NCBI GenBank assembly: GCA_027886175.1
Contig: JAJNNQ010000137.1
Span: 39,542,001 to 39,606,000 of the forward strand
Reading direction: 5' to 3'
Origin: Phylloscopus collybita
Lineage: Eukaryota; Chordata; Aves; Passeriformes; Phylloscopidae
Length of the DNA: 64,000 bases
This document shows positions 11,619 through 25,600 of this stretch, piece after piece (positions within the stretch are counted from its first letter, which is position 1; each line of letters begins with the position of its first letter). The translations under genes and the position numbers were made by a program. Under the pieces are notes generated by a model. That model did no database searches and was not told where the DNA came from. It worked only from the letters and a program-made list of their open reading frames with translations.

Positions 11619-11700
11619 TTGAGGTGTTAGAGCATGGGTTGGACTTAATGATCTTGAAGGTCTCTTCCAACCTAAGAAATTCTGTGATTCTGTGATTCTG

Positions 11701-14029
11701 ATGTTAATGGCTTCTTTTCTTAGTTCAGGGCTCATTTTCATGTGTTGGCAACACCTTGCTTTTTCTTCATTGATCTGCAATGTGGCACCACATTGCTGGG
11801 TTTGCAATATGTGTTGTGGTCCACATATGCAGGATATACCTAAGTTTTGTGAAGCTTAATGCAGGTTTTGTACAGCTCCCAAGGTTACATTCATTCAATA
11901 ATCAGTAGCTGACTGCTGGAGAGTTTTTATAGCCCTGGGGACACCACCATCATCTTCTGCCCAAACTTTCACTGTCCCTGCTGTCACCTCATGCGTTTAC
12001 TCCTGCACTCTACATTATTTTAATATAAAAAGTACTTCATCCGCTACAGTAACGATTTGTTGCTATCATCTATTAGTTACAGAACTATATGAAAAATCTA
12101 TGAGAATATTTTATTTCATTTTTAATTTATTAAAACTAATACTGTATTTCATTTTTACTGTTTGCTAACTTTTCCTTAGCTTTCAATATGACTTCCTTTT
12201 AGGATCAAAGTTACTGCTTTTCCTTTTTTGTCAGTTCTGGAAGTTTGGTAGCTTTAACTTTTCTGTATTTGTTGCGCTTAGGTCTTTCTAAGTCCTGACT
12301 GGCAATTCCATTCTTGTTATGAAGGAGCAAAACATCATCTCCTCATTGGTCCTATTTCCATTATTTCCTCATAACAAGTAGCTGTATTAATTATTCTGGA
12401 GGTTTTATTATTTTGTATTTCAAATGAGTGCTTCATTCAACTATTCCATTACTGAAGTATTTAATTTTTAAAAGTAAGGGAAGTAGTAATATAAAACCTC
12501 TGTATGCTGCCTCTATTTAACATTCAGATCCTGCCTGATCATGTCCTGTCAGAATTTATTATAATAGTAAAATTAAATGGCTTTTAAAAAGTTATTTTAT
12601 TAATATAATCAAAGCAAAGTAACAACATCTGAATAGAAACATTCTGATAACAGGGAATTTTCTGATAAGAGGATGAGTGCTGTGTATACTTGCAAGGCCC
12701 TGAATAAACTGCTGGTAAGATTTTCTTCTCTTGAGTACATCCAAATTTTGTGTTCCAGCAGACATTTACCATTTACAAAACTAATGTAATAAAGAACATC
12801 AGTTCACCACTGAGAGGTTGAAACAGTATGTATTTAAAAAGAAAATATTAACAGCTGTATTCTGAAATATATAAAAATCCAGTTTTACCCATTGCTATAT
12901 TCACTGACACATTGCCAATGAAATTTTATCTTATTCATCTAAATGTGATAACCAGTAAAGAAAGCATTTTTGAGGGTTCTGAAGATACCTCTCAGCTTAG
13001 ATGTTTGCAGTTGGCAACAAGATCTGGAAGCCCTGACTCATCATTTGAGGATATTTACACTCAAGTACATATGACCCTTTTCCTGGGAATTTATTTAATG
13101 AGAAGGGTCCTAAAAAAAAAAAAAAATTAAAAAATGCCAATATTGTTCTTTTTTCAAATCACTTCCTTCCTGAGAATTGCATACAGCTTGCAGGTTTGGT
13201 AGTTGTTTGTGGGAAGTGTTAAGCTTTCCTTTTACACAAGATCTATATTATTTTACTAATTTTTTTACATATTAGTCTTGCTACCCTTTAAAAATTGTGT
13301 CCAAGAATTACTAAGAGTAATGCAAGTGAAAAAGAAAAGAGAAAACTCAAGTTAGTACACAATTTTACAGATCAGCAGGGAAAAAAAATCTTGCATGTCT
13401 CTTGAAGACCATTCCTTGAAGTTCAAGAAGCATGGTTAAATAGAAACAGGTGCTGCAGAATGGATGTATCTGCAGATGATTTAAGTAGTTACTGGCATGA
13501 ATCTTCTCTGAAATTAGGAAATCCAAGAGGTACATGTCAGGAAAAATGTCTTTAGAGAGGGAGAGAGGAGACAAGGGAAATTATATGCATGGTTGGCATG
13601 ACCACTGGGTAAGAAAATAAAATTACTTCTCCAGATAGGAAGAGATTTACAAGGACCATAGCTGTCTGTCAGATGAGAACCTAACAGCGTAAATGAAAGT
13701 TCAAACAGTGAAAAAAAGTGAAAAGTACAGCGTTGAATTATTTAAGAAAATCTATGGTAACACAAAGCCAGCTGAGACTCTGCCTGAAACAATACTAAAG
13801 GTAACATAACTGGGGCCTTCTGAATATCTCTTTCTTGTAGGAAATGTAGATGTGTATATACACACAGTAGCATGAAATAGCTGAATATACCATACAGTCT
13901 GTTTTATTAAATTAATTCCTGTTACTATATTTAGCACAGTAATTGAAAGAGAAACTTGGAAATGCTGGTCCTGAGATGTGGAAGTAGCAAAACACCTTCA
14001 GAAAATGATGTTTGATATGGGCATGTTTC
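11701..14029. other. Intergenic, no gene recognised
   Basis: This is AT-rich sequence with short random open frames. A poly-A run lies at about 13,111-13,126. No repeat family is recognised. Confidence 0.55.
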
Positions 14030-14529
14030 TGCTCTGCTCAGCAATGGTGAGGACCCAGATCGAAGTGTTGTATGCAGTTCTGGGCTTCCCGGTAGGAAAG
14101 AGATATGGATGATTGGAGAGAGTCCAGTGAAGGGTCACTGTGATTAAAGGACTGGAGCATCTCTCCTACAAGGGAGAGGCTGAGGCTGTTCAGCCTGAAG
14201 AAAAGGCAGTTCAAGGGAAAGTGTTCATAATGGAAAGATGTAAAGAGGCGAAACCAGAGTTTTTTTCATTGATTTCTGGTGTCAAGTTCAGAGGTAAACT
14301 GAAACACAGGAGGTTCCCTCTGAACATCAGGAAACAGTCCTTTACTGCAAGGATGACTGAGCACTGGCACAGGCTGCCCAGAGGGCTTGTGTAGTCTCCA
14401 TCCTTGGAAATATTCAAAAGCCATCTGGAGATGGTCCTAAGCAACCAGCTCTAGGTGGCCCTGATTGAGCAGGGTGCTGGATCAGGTGTCCCCCACATGT
14501 TCCTTCCAACTTCAACCAGCCTGTGATTC
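14030..14529 (+). mobile_element. CR1 LINE 3' fragment
   Basis: About 500 bp match the C-terminal ORF2 and 3' UTR of CR1. They include the block 'ctgaggctgttcagcctg', the 'gaaacacaggaggttccctc' block, the 'gactgagcactggcacaggc' block, and an end in cctgtgattct. The copy is sense, 5'-truncated and interrupted by stops. The 84-codon frame at 14,140-14,394 is a remnant of the CR1 ORF2 tail. Confidence 0.85.
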
Positions 14530-17500
14530 TACCAGTTAAGCATAGGTATAAGTGCATATCTGTTTTGCATATATTCCTCGGTAGACTGTGTTATTAGAAC
14601 TGCTAGTGCTAATTTGACTAGTTTTGTACTGCTGGGGACACAAAGGGCACTCTAGGGAAGACATCACAACTGATAGTCATTAATTATGGAGAGGATGAAG
14701 TGTAATTTAATGCATACACTAGGAGTGTTTTGAAGGACATTTACTTGTGATTACATGAGAGAGCAAGTAAGAGGAGAGACGTGATATTTTTAACTTCTAA
14801 ACAAGGCAAATCAAAAAATTATATTAGACAATAATAAAATTGTTGTGTTAGAAGACATCTGTTTGAAAAAAAATATTCTTCATACAGCCAAATGTCTCAC
14901 TGATTTGTCATCTAACCTTTAAATAACTGCAAAATGGTATTTTCAGCAATAGGCTTCTGAAGTCCATAAGGCCCTTGGAAACCATGGTAATTTTCCTGAA
15001 CTGTGAAAGAGACACACCTACCTGTCTGTCTTATTAACATGCATTTGCATGTCTAATTTGTCTTGCACTGTGCTGAGATTTCACTCCGCTGGAGTGACAA
15101 AGGGTCAAAGCCAACCACATTTTGGAAGAAAGATTTTAAAGTTGGTCTGGCAACTCAATTAAATTCTCTCAGCTTCTGAGAAATAGGTTCAGCCTGATCC
15201 CAAAAGCTCCATTTCAATCTTTTGATTAGCAGAGCTTGAGAGCACCTCTTGGCTGGCAAATTAAACCACCATGGAGCAAACTTTGCATTCTGACTCATAA
15301 AGGCTCCTTGCATGTATCACTAGCAAGCTTTGGAATAAATCCTTCCTTCAGTTTTTTTTTTTGCAACATTTTTTTATCCCAATAAGGATTTAGCATAGCA
15401 AGACATTTTGTACACAGAACCAGTTGTTTATGGGGATCATTTCTTATGGGACACATCTGTTTTGCTGTAACTGGTCAGCACAGAAATGTTAATTTTCAAC
15501 GTCTGGTTTTTTTTCCATTTGTGGTACAGGACAACATCAAATCTACTGGCTGATTAGTGCTGGGAGACCTGAATACTGCACAGCAGACTTGTGTCATGGG
15601 CAACACTATTTATGGCACGTGGTGTTTAGAAACCTAACAGCATCAAGCACAATAAAATAATGTAATGAACACAATTAAAGGTGAATGCTGTATGACTGAA
15701 AGATTGGCAGACGTAATTAAATACAAGAAGATTCCTGCCTGCTTCATTATTTTCTATGTGACTTTTAAATCACATGGTAAAATACTTTTCTGCTTAAAAA
15801 CACTCCATTGCAAGTTCTGGGTAACAAAGAATGAAACAGTTGTATAGATAAACAGCATAATTAATATTTATTTAGTGGAGGGAGAGCAAAGTAGTAAATG
15901 AAAAAAGAAAAGCTACTCTTGAAAATAAAGCACTAGTTTTGTGTAGGGAGTTATGAATTTAACTAATTTCCTGTCACGACTTTATTTTTGTAGTAGTCAT
16001 TTTTACTCATCAGTGGGTGGCTCTTAAGATGAATAGCTGAAACAATTTAACTGAGAACCTTAGAGCAGTGGAAATTTCAGTTGTACACTGTAGAAGAATT
16101 TGATAGCGAACAAGGGTTCACTAAAAGTGCTGTTTTGACACACAATGCCTTTGTGTGTCAGGATAGTCAGTTTTTCCTATGTAGTGAGTGACTTGTTCTA
16201 AGGCAAAAACTAGAGAAAAATCACATGGAGGTGGTAGTCCAGTACAGGTTAGCTGCTTTTGACGCTGTAATTCTTTATGCAAATGGTCTTTGCTGGCCTG
16301 TGTGGTCAGGAAGATGGGGTTGTGCTCTATCATGAGTGCTGATGTGAGCCATCATGTTATGCATTCGTGTTGGGTGACTACAACAGGAAAATGGCGGTCC
16401 TGGCTGGTGGCCAAGGGAGAAGGAAAAATGAAACACACAGGCAAAAAAGAATGACACTTAGAGCACCTTAATCTTCCCATTTGAGAGGCTGGAATGACCT
16501 TTTAATGGTGGATGTGTCAGGTTGACAGGTGCTAATGATAAGACCCTAGACCACCCAGTCATACTGGACATAATTGTGTGCTGGCAAACTAAATATAAGG
16601 GAGCAGGAAAGCAGCCCTGTCTTCTAGTCCTCCTGGAGAGACACAGGAGTTTCCCCACAACTTGCTCAGAGGTTCTTCTGGTCTTCATTTCCCATATTAC
16701 TTGTATTCAGCCTTTCTTTTTATGGGTTCCTACTTCACAATCACAATATTTTTAAAATATAGCTGACAATTTAAGAATCCTCATCACAGAAAAGAATCCA
16801 AACTAAATAGTTTTGTTTACTTTTTATTTTTTCTTCAAATTCAGCAGCCATAATTTATTTCTTGTATCTTCTTTTTTTCAGAGTATCCCTTATGCTTTTG
16901 CTTTATATTTTCTGAAGCCTATTTATTGTTCACTGCTTTCCGGGTTTAACTGTGTTTGTATTGGCATTGAACAGCTAAGCATGACAGAATTTATTATATG
17001 ATCTGTTCATGCTGGTTCCTTAAACCTTTTTCTCTGTCCTTTACGTCCTCAGTAACAAGAGTGCAAAGGCTTCTGTTTCTCTACTAGAAGTGCAGCCTTG
17101 CTCTTCTAGACATAGCAGTAGTCTAAGTAGTAGTCAGACAAAGCACTACTTTGCTATTTGCTTTCCCAGATAATATGTTGACCTTTCTTGGTTCACAGAA
17201 ACCAGTGAGAAAGACCCAGGGAGGATAGGTGGTGAGTATGATGATGAGAGTAGGCAAAGTTGGCCTTTTGTGACAGGCAGGGTTCTCTTTATATGCCATG
17301 CCTAGAATAGAGCTCAACTCCTTAAAATTATGAAAGTGAAGGGAATATCTCATCTCAGTGAAGATCTGGTTCTGAGGTAAAGAAGGTGTTTTCATCACTT
17401 GCTGTTTTGCAGTAGCTGTTTTGGTGCTGGTGCTTCCTGAATATAAATGTAACAACACTGGTTTACATGAGTTTCTTAATGAATAGAGATACTCCCCTTG

Positions 17501-19352
17501 TAATACATGTGATCACTCATACAGTACTGGCTATGTCATCTGAAACTGCTGTAGACATGTTGCACCCAACATGTCTTAGGTTATGAGACTCAGAACGCAG
17601 TTAAATGGAAAAGCACAAAAATAAAAAGGAAAGGGGATTAGAGATTACTAGGAGATGACTAACAATGGGTTTGATTTGTGACAATGCAAACTGGGGAAAT
17701 ATGTGAAACAAAATTCTTTTTGAAGCTCAATCTAAGATCTAAAACCAGAGAAGAAATCCCTTATCTGAGAAATCTGTTTTCGCTAAAGGAATGCAACAAT
17801 TTTTTGCTTACTGGACATCTCTGCAACAGAATTCATTAAATAGATTGGAAGACATGCAGATAACTTTGCACTGAGACAGACTTTTTAAATGAGCTCCATA
17901 TTTGCAGTCATAAAAATAAAGTGAAAGCCATTAAATCTGGTTGTCAGAAGAAGTCAAAAATAAGATGGAAGGTACTTTCTAATAGTAATTTGGGCCCTTC
18001 TGAACTCACAGTACTACTAGTAGAAACTGAATTAAAGTGGTAATTGCTGTCCTTGAAAATGATCCAAAACAGTCAGATATTTGAAGCACAAGAGAAAGAT
18101 ATATTGTCACTATCTGAGGCAAACTCTGGCATAAGACACTCCTTTGTACCCTTTAATCTGTATGATTAAAGGTTCTTATAATTTGAAATAAAGTCATGGA
18201 AGTTATTGGAACAGTGGAACAAGAAATTTCATGCAAGAATTTAAATTTCCTCCATTTATATATTTTTATAGCCTCACATAGAATCATAGAATTTATGATC
18301 TGTGGTGTTCCTTTCTTAGGAACTGCTAGACACAGAAGTAAGGAACAAAGCAACTTTTTGTCTCTGAACAAAGCAACTTTTATTACTTCAGGAATCTGTG
18401 TAACTATCATTCTTTTGGAGCTTTTCACTCTAAAACAAACCTCAGAAGTCCTTGATATTAAATAACTTAATGGGTCCAGGTCATTAAAATGACTTCTGGT
18501 TGAGATAGAAGCACCCAACCGTTTGGCAGCTGAAAAAATGTACCTGTATCATTGTAGACTTGTCTAGAAAAATGGATTAATAAACATTTCTTGCAAGGTA
18601 GTGGGTTATCTAACACTTAGCAGCAGTGCAGCTTCTCCCTTCAGTACATTAACAAGGAATATTATGTTTTGTTCCTCATGATTGTAATTCCTATGTAGGC
18701 TGATGTCATAATGGTACCTTGGATTGAAAATATTCCCTGAACAACTGAAGAAAGGGAGGTTTGCTGCCCTGAATGGGCACTGCTTAAAATGTTTCTCTTC
18801 CACTTGCAGGCTGTGAAACAGGCACAATTGAGTTTAATGAGAGTCTTTCTATGAGTATACTATACAAGCTGAAAATAAATGTGCAAGGGAAATTTTAGGA
18901 ACTAGTAGGCACTTTGCTGATGGCCTTCTTGGGCTTCTCATCTCTGCATCACCTACAGAGTTCCATTTTCCTTTCTTGTTTCAATGAGAGAACAGAAGGG
19001 TCTTGATTGAGTTATAAAACATTGTAGCTCTACATCTCTGTGGCAGGGCTTGAGGGCTTTAAAAGATACTGTTAGCTTGAGGTGCTTGAAGTGGAAATAC
19101 CAATTGTTTCATTTTCTTTTAACTTCAAAATAAATTAATGTCATTTAGTCAGTTCCCTTTCAACACTCCTTATATCATTACTACATCATATAATCTTCTG
19201 TGAAAAGACTGAGATTCTTTTTGATTTGTATAGTCATGTTTGAAATTCTTTCAGCCAGGGAATGAAAATTCAGTACTTTCATATTTGTTTTGCAGAAACT
19301 TGCTTTCCTGATAATCTTCTAGCATGATGCCAGAGATCACCTAAGGGTTATC
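14530..19352. other. Intergenic, no gene recognised
   Basis: This is a long AT-rich stretch with no open frame beyond about 120 codons and no recognised domain. A 16-bp near-tandem duplication (gaacaaagcaactttt) occurs at about 18,343 and 18,366. A short 'agaatcatagaattt' near 18,283 recalls the antisense CR1 end but is too short to call. Confidence 0.55.
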
Positions 19353-19358
19353 TTAGCA

Positions 19359-19673
19359 TGACGCTGTTTAAGATTAACAACGACACGGACTCCGAACTTT
19401 TCAGAAGGCTGAAATTACTCCAATCCATCTTTATTGCCTGGGAATTTCTTCCCTTTATACTGTTTTACAAAGAACACACCCAAGGGGTGGAAGAAAGACA
19501 AACTTCTTCGACTACATTGGTCAAGTCAGAGGGACATCAAGCAAAGGTCCCTCCTAGGGAAAGGAATGCAAAACATAGGATACAGATAGGAAAACATGTC
19601 TCTTGTTGACAGAACAGTGCCTGGGAAAGAGTTTCAGAGAAATCAAAACATCACAGTACATACCATGACTACA
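19359..19673 (-). mobile_element. Antisense solo LTR, class II-like, with 6-bp target duplication
   Basis: Read on the minus strand this 315-bp block starts TGTAGTCATGG and ends with the complement of the + strand TGACGC, giving TG...CA ends. It is flanked by identical TTAGCA copies at 19,353-19,358 and 19,674-19,679. On the minus strand a TATAAA (19,454-19,459) precedes an AATAAA (19,430-19,435), in correct LTR order. No internal viral sequence adjoins it. The 83-codon + frame here is a by-product. A degraded relative lies at about 32,937-33,237. Confidence 0.88.
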
Positions 19674-19679
19674 TTAGCA

Positions 19680-22600
19680 ATGCAAATATATTCTATTGTT
19701 TGAGTATTGGTAAAATAAACTAACAGAATATAGAAACAGCAGAATGAAGTAACTCAACTTACTGTGTTTTTGAGTGAAAAATACTATTCTGGCCTTGAAT
19801 TTTATTATTAAAATTGCCTCCTGTTTATGAATCTGCCACTTTTGCATAAATCCCACAGAACAGTGATAACAATAAATGCATTAGACTTGCATTTTAACCT
19901 CCACCCCACATTAGCTACCAAAATTATTTTTTGAGTTTGTGCTACTGCTTCTGTCTAAACATTCCCTTCATTCACTCTGTGCTTGATACCTTCATGCTGA
20001 AACAAACTAAAGCTGTTCATGGAAAGCCTCCAAAATGAAACATGAATAGATTTTGAAGGAGAAAATCTGTTACCATTCCATTTTCTCTTTTTCCAGCTCA
20101 GAAGATATACAAGCAATACTTGTTGGTGCTATTACAGATGTCTAGGTGCAAAACAGCCTATCTTGCTTTTCCTGCTTTTCTGCCTGATAATTTTGGTTTT
20201 TTACTAACTTGTATTCCTGCATGGGCAACAGTGATACTGAGGATGCAAAATGTTTTCTGCTTTAAAGCCTGATTTCATGTAATGATTTTGTGACTCATTA
20301 GCTCATGAGTTGTAATTTTCTATTTCTGGTTTCTAAGCAAAGAAGAATCTTGTCAGTCTAGGTTGAAGCTCAATTATTTTTGAGTGAAGACCATGTATAA
20401 TAAAATACTGTCCTAAAATATAAAAGGGCTTCTAGTTTTCAACAGATGCTGCTGGGGGGAGACTAATGTCCTATCACAGTGTAAGTATGATAACTGTATA
20501 AGGCTGTTTAAAATACAGACATAAGCTTTCTTTTGAGGTTCTTTAAAAAAACTGGACATACCCATCTAAGGAGTATTATGGCTGAGAGGTATGTGAAGCA
20601 ACAATGAAATACCTGGTTCCCCAGCTAACTATAATTTCATCATGCTGCTCTATGGAGCTGGATGAAAGGGTTCCTTGTGTTGTTACTATTGCATGTAACA
20701 GAAAGAGCTTTCAGATCACGAGCAGTAGGCAGACCTTTTACTGCTAAATTTTTCATTAGTCATGAAGCTAATGATGATGTGTAGGTGTGTGGATGGGCAG
20801 AACTGAAATGAAGTATCAAAAAACTGGCTATGAAAGAGCATGTGAAATATCATACTATTTTTTCTGTCCTGGAAAAATTTGTTCTTATGAAGGAGAGAGA
20901 ATAAAATGGCTCCTTATTAGGATATGTGTTTTCTTTAATTTTTACAGTTGTTATGTATCTTTATGATCTGAGAGTGTATGTGAAAGCATCTAAGTAACTG
21001 ACTTACACTACCCATTCTCTTCTACAGTTCTAACAACTTTTTTTTTTCTTTCTCTTTGAATTATACAACCCACATCTTTTTAGTAGTTCTTTATATGGCA
21101 CTCTGCGTTAATTTCCAATATCTTTTGATGCTGTTGATATTGCAGGTGAAGGTGTATGATTTAACTCAATGCTGTTTCATTCCTAGGGTGTTTTTTTTAT
21201 TATTTTCTATATGTTTTTATACATGTGCTGGCCTTTTTTCCTGATTCTACTAGTACTAAAAATATGTTGCAGGACCCTTACTACTAGACTCAAGCAACCA
21301 AGCAAGCAAGCAAGCAACCAACCAACCAACCAACCAGCTATTCTGTTTCTTATTTCACATTGAAATGGATTATAGAAATGCACATGCTACTTTTCCATTT
21401 TATGTTTGTTTTTGACATCTTTTTCAGCAGCAGAAGTTCAATGGCTAATACACACATTGACATCCAATAAAAACAAACTTTAAACCTGTCTCTGTACTGT
21501 TCTCTCAGCAGAACTACAGAATTTGCTGTACAAATCCACATTTCCTCTGTTTGACATAAAGATTTGCTTTGTATTTTGCAAAATTACAGAGATGTCATTT
21601 CTTATGAATTTATTTATTGCAGTACCTAACAGTCTCTGAGTGCTAAACAGAGAACCTGTATTCTGAACTTGAAAAACAAGAATAACATTTGCAATTCTGT
21701 TACCAGGACTGATTGCTTTTATGTGCACTGTATCCATTCTTAGACCCCTGAAAAGACAGAAAGTTAATGAAGCTTGAGATGTTAAGAAAGCAAGTGAATT
21801 CTTTCTTAGTCCAGCTGAATACTTATTTTGATTTCTTTTTTGTCACTACAAAGCAAAAAGAAAAAATGAACATCTGAATCCTTTACCCTATTGCAACAAA
21901 AACCCTGGGCAAAAGTGATGAACAAAAAAAAGGGATTTCTGATTTTTCTTTACAGACAGGGAAGACACTCCTATATATGTGTCTGGTGATATAAAGGCAC
22001 TGCAGGTAAAGGTGATGTCTCTCTTTCCTAGATGATGCTTCTAGGTTTATGAACAAGAGCATTATGAATAGAAGGCTATGACAGGTTTTGAATAGTTGGC
22101 TTGGGTGCTCTCATGGAGTATTATTTTGAAAATATAATGGGAATAAGTAAAAAATCTAAGGGAAAAAGTAAAGTATAAGTAAATAAGTAAATAAAATTTA
22201 CTTATAAGTAAAATATAAGGGAAAAAGTCTGAAATCAATGGTACAAAAGTCATTGTCTTTCATAATATTTGGAGTCTTGCAGAAGACTTTGTGTTTGAGG
22301 AGTTAGATCTTAGCCAGGCCATGTTTGCTGTGTCGGGTCCTGTGCTTAAGCATGAGCAGCTGCTATAGAGAAATCTGCTGGAGTGGACCATATGGGTCTG
22401 TTCTGTGTGCTGGGGATGTTATGGCAGAGATAACAGTCCAGCCTGTCAGGAGAAGATGCATGACTTTACTTGTTACACAAAATCAAGGCATTACAGTATA
22501 GAAGGGATGGGATCTGCAGAGTGTGCTGGGGGACAATCCATTTGTGGTCTGTTTGATGCTGTATGTAACTGTGTTTTCTAGAATCTGATGGGATGCAAGA

Positions 22601-25600
22601 TTTACTTGCTATCTATATTACTCTTTGTATTCTATCTTATTAAACCAACTCTGTTAGTATGACATTTTTTGTTGGGCCTTTTTCACTGAGACCCACCAAA
22701 AAACTCTTCACTCCTTCTCTGCCTTCCACACCTGTGGTGCAGAACATTCATATTTATAAAGTATGAATTCTCTAAAATGAAATTGTACTTTAAAGTGGGG
22801 AATAGAAAATAATTGACCAAGTACTGAACAAAAGAATCAGACTATGATTTACTGTATGATACTGATTCAGAGAAGTGAAAAAAAGAGAGTGATGATAAAA
22901 ATTTGGTGCTGTTTGATACAAGGAAGTAGTTATCTTTTCATAGAAAGGCCATCAAATGTTTTGTGAAAAAAATGTAACCAAACCAAAACAGAATAAACTC
23001 CAACTCCCCTCTCCCTCTCCCAAAACCCACCACCACCTATATTTCAGCACAATGGAATTGTTAGGAAAATTGAAAATGAGACTAAAAAAAATCAAGAGGG
23101 TCAGTTTTTGCTGATGAGTGTTTAGAAGTTATGAGTGACTCAGTAGAAATGAACCACTGCAGCTCTATTCCAGAAAAAAATTTAAAAGATATTGTTTGAA
23201 CCTGAAAAAAAAAAAAATTCTGCTATGCTCGTCTCATAAAATAAGGCAAAAACCATAAATAAATAAAAAGTGAGAAACTCAAATATGGTATCTTGCTAAT
23301 TTTTTTTCTGATGACCTTAAAACTTTTCACACAACCATTTCTGCAAGAAAGAACATGGACAGAGTGCAGCACAGGAGCTCATAACTGGGACAAATAAGTC
23401 ATCAGCAAAATATAATATACAAGAATTAGAAAAAAAAAGATGAACAATTTATACAACTGAATAAAAATGAAGTACAGTATTATGTTGTCAGTTTGCATTG
23501 CTTTTCCTTTTTTTTAATTATTTGAGATAATATTCTAATATAATTTCAGTATTTCTTTTCTTCTAAGTCTTTCTGGATAATGGAGTATATTTTAGAAATA
23601 AGCCAAGGCTATTTTTAAAATTTTGATTTCTTCTTTAATTGTGCATTATATCAAAAATATCCACTGCATTACATTAAAATGGCTATGTTTTTAAAAAGTC
23701 GTTGTACTGTTACCTTTAGAGAAAAATAACTACATTTTTAGGGCTTGAGTTTTGATAATTTTGTGTATAAGTGGCAGCAATATCGAAACAGCAAACTACT
23801 CCATCATTAGAAACACTTCAAGAATTCCAAATGAGAAAAGCTGTGTCTCAAAGTTTTTATTCTTTTTAAATTCAAATAAATTAAAACATAATTCAAGATG
23901 TGTAGTTTGTTGGCACTTCTTATTTCAAAGTTAGGCGTTATGGTATGTAAATGAAAATCTTATATAATGCCTGATCTTAGCAATAACTTCATTTTTTAAT
24001 AAGGTGAATGCTGTTGTACTGATCTGGCATATATAATGCCAGTATAAAGTATGTGAAAATTTGAAATTGGACTGGAATGATGCATTTTTATGTAGTTAAA
24101 ATGTTGTAAACTAATTTTCATAGAAGCTTGTATATGACAATTTTGTAAAAAAAATTATCTACATCTGCACAATATTTACTTTTAAAAGGAGCTACTCCAG
24201 GTCTCTCCCCTTATCCTGATTTCGCTGCATAGCAAGGGCTTCTGCCAGCAAGGATGTTACACTGTTTCTATCCCCCTCTGTCCACTGAGTATGCATCCTG
24301 TTCTTGGGCTGAGCCAAATCTAACATATTTATTTGACAGATTTGAAAATAGACTCCATGGATCATTCCTAGTGTAGGATGAACCTATACGTCTTTTGTAG
24401 GCAGCACTCTGACACCAATGACCAAGACCAAAATCACACATTACCCACCTGTGTGTCCTACATGCATCTACAAGTAGATCAAGTGCAGCTCCTATAATTG
24501 GCAGTGGCACTGGTAACTGAGAAACCGCTGAATACTTTGAACTCCCAGGTGAGCATCCAACAGCTGATATTGGCTGCCCTAAGATCCCACTGCTCAGTTC
24601 TGTTCCAGCCCTTGGCAGAGTGATGAGCTCTGTGGTACTTCCTCGTGTGCAACTCAGCTCTCCTCAGATCTCCAACAGTGAAATACGCATTTAAAGATTA
24701 ATTGACCACAATTTCTTTGGTTTGTGGTTCAGAAAAGGTCAAATGTTCATTAAAAGTGCTTATATTAAAATTATCATGGGAATCAATAATTTTTAACTGA
24801 GACAATGCAGTGTATTGCTCTGAAATTATGCAGGATGCTCAAAGGAAAAAACAAGAGGAGATCTAATTTGGTGAGAAATGCATGGTAAAATCTCACTTCC
24901 ACATTGGCAGAACTCTATGAAGCAGTATCCTTTGTACTGATAGTGCTTTTGCCATAAAAGTGATCCAGGGGAATGCATTAACAGTTTTGACCATTAATAA
25001 TGAGAAGTAGAAAGTGGAGCTCTCATGGTTAGCACAGCGTACCCTTAGAATTGTTGGGGAAGTGAGTTAGTGCTTTAAAAAGTATTCAGCCTCTAACTTA
25101 GGTCCAAGAGACAAAAGATTATGACTCTGGCTCCTCATATTACAGAAAAAGATTTTTACAGCTATGGGCTTCACAGAAATTCTGTGTTTATTACTAGGAT
25201 TCACCTTATATTTATATATCATGTCCAAAGTAGAAAAAGAGATTACTTTTTGTAGATGGGTTTTGCCTGTCTTGTACTTGGATTAAATGAAGTCTTGCAC
25301 ATACTAGTCAAAAGCAATCTTGATTACAAAAATATTCTCCTGGCCATATCATTTCATCAGGGCTTTTTTTTTAGGAATAATAAATGTTTGAAAAATAGCC
25401 TACAAAAATGTCATGTGGAAAAAAACCCAGCAGCAGATGATTTCATGTTAGTGAAATTATTGCCATGATCGGCTATAAAACAATCTTAATATAACATTCA
25501 ATTTTGCAGTTAAGCATTTTCTTCACAAATAGAAATCAAATTACACCAGCTTAGATACTAAAATCATAGATTGCACTAAAAATTGTTCCTAGAAAAGAAC

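Larger units (their letters stand above)
7470..11700 (+). mobile_element. CR1 LINE, near full length (about 4.2 kb)
   Basis: The element contains a 5' leader, an ORF1 with a coiled coil and an SGNH/GDSL-type esterase-like domain, an ORF2 with endonuclease and reverse transcriptase, and the CR1 3' terminus with 2.5 copies of the 8-bp tail ATTCTGTG (11,679-11,700). Most avian CR1 copies are 5'-truncated to a few hundred bases, so a copy with both ORFs is uncommon. The 3' end is precise; the 5' end is estimated from the start of GC-richer leader sequence (about 7440-7600). CR1 normally makes no clear target duplication, and none is seen. Damage is light: about four small indels and one nonsense codon across both ORFs. 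Confidence 0.9.

Noticed and set aside
18270..18300. Short 'agaatcatagaattt' resembling the antisense CR1 end
   Set aside because: Too short and without adjoining CR1 sequence.
22290..22690. Possible LTR with an 'attaaacc' type tail
   Set aside because: I could not find TG...CA ends or a target duplication, so it is only noted.
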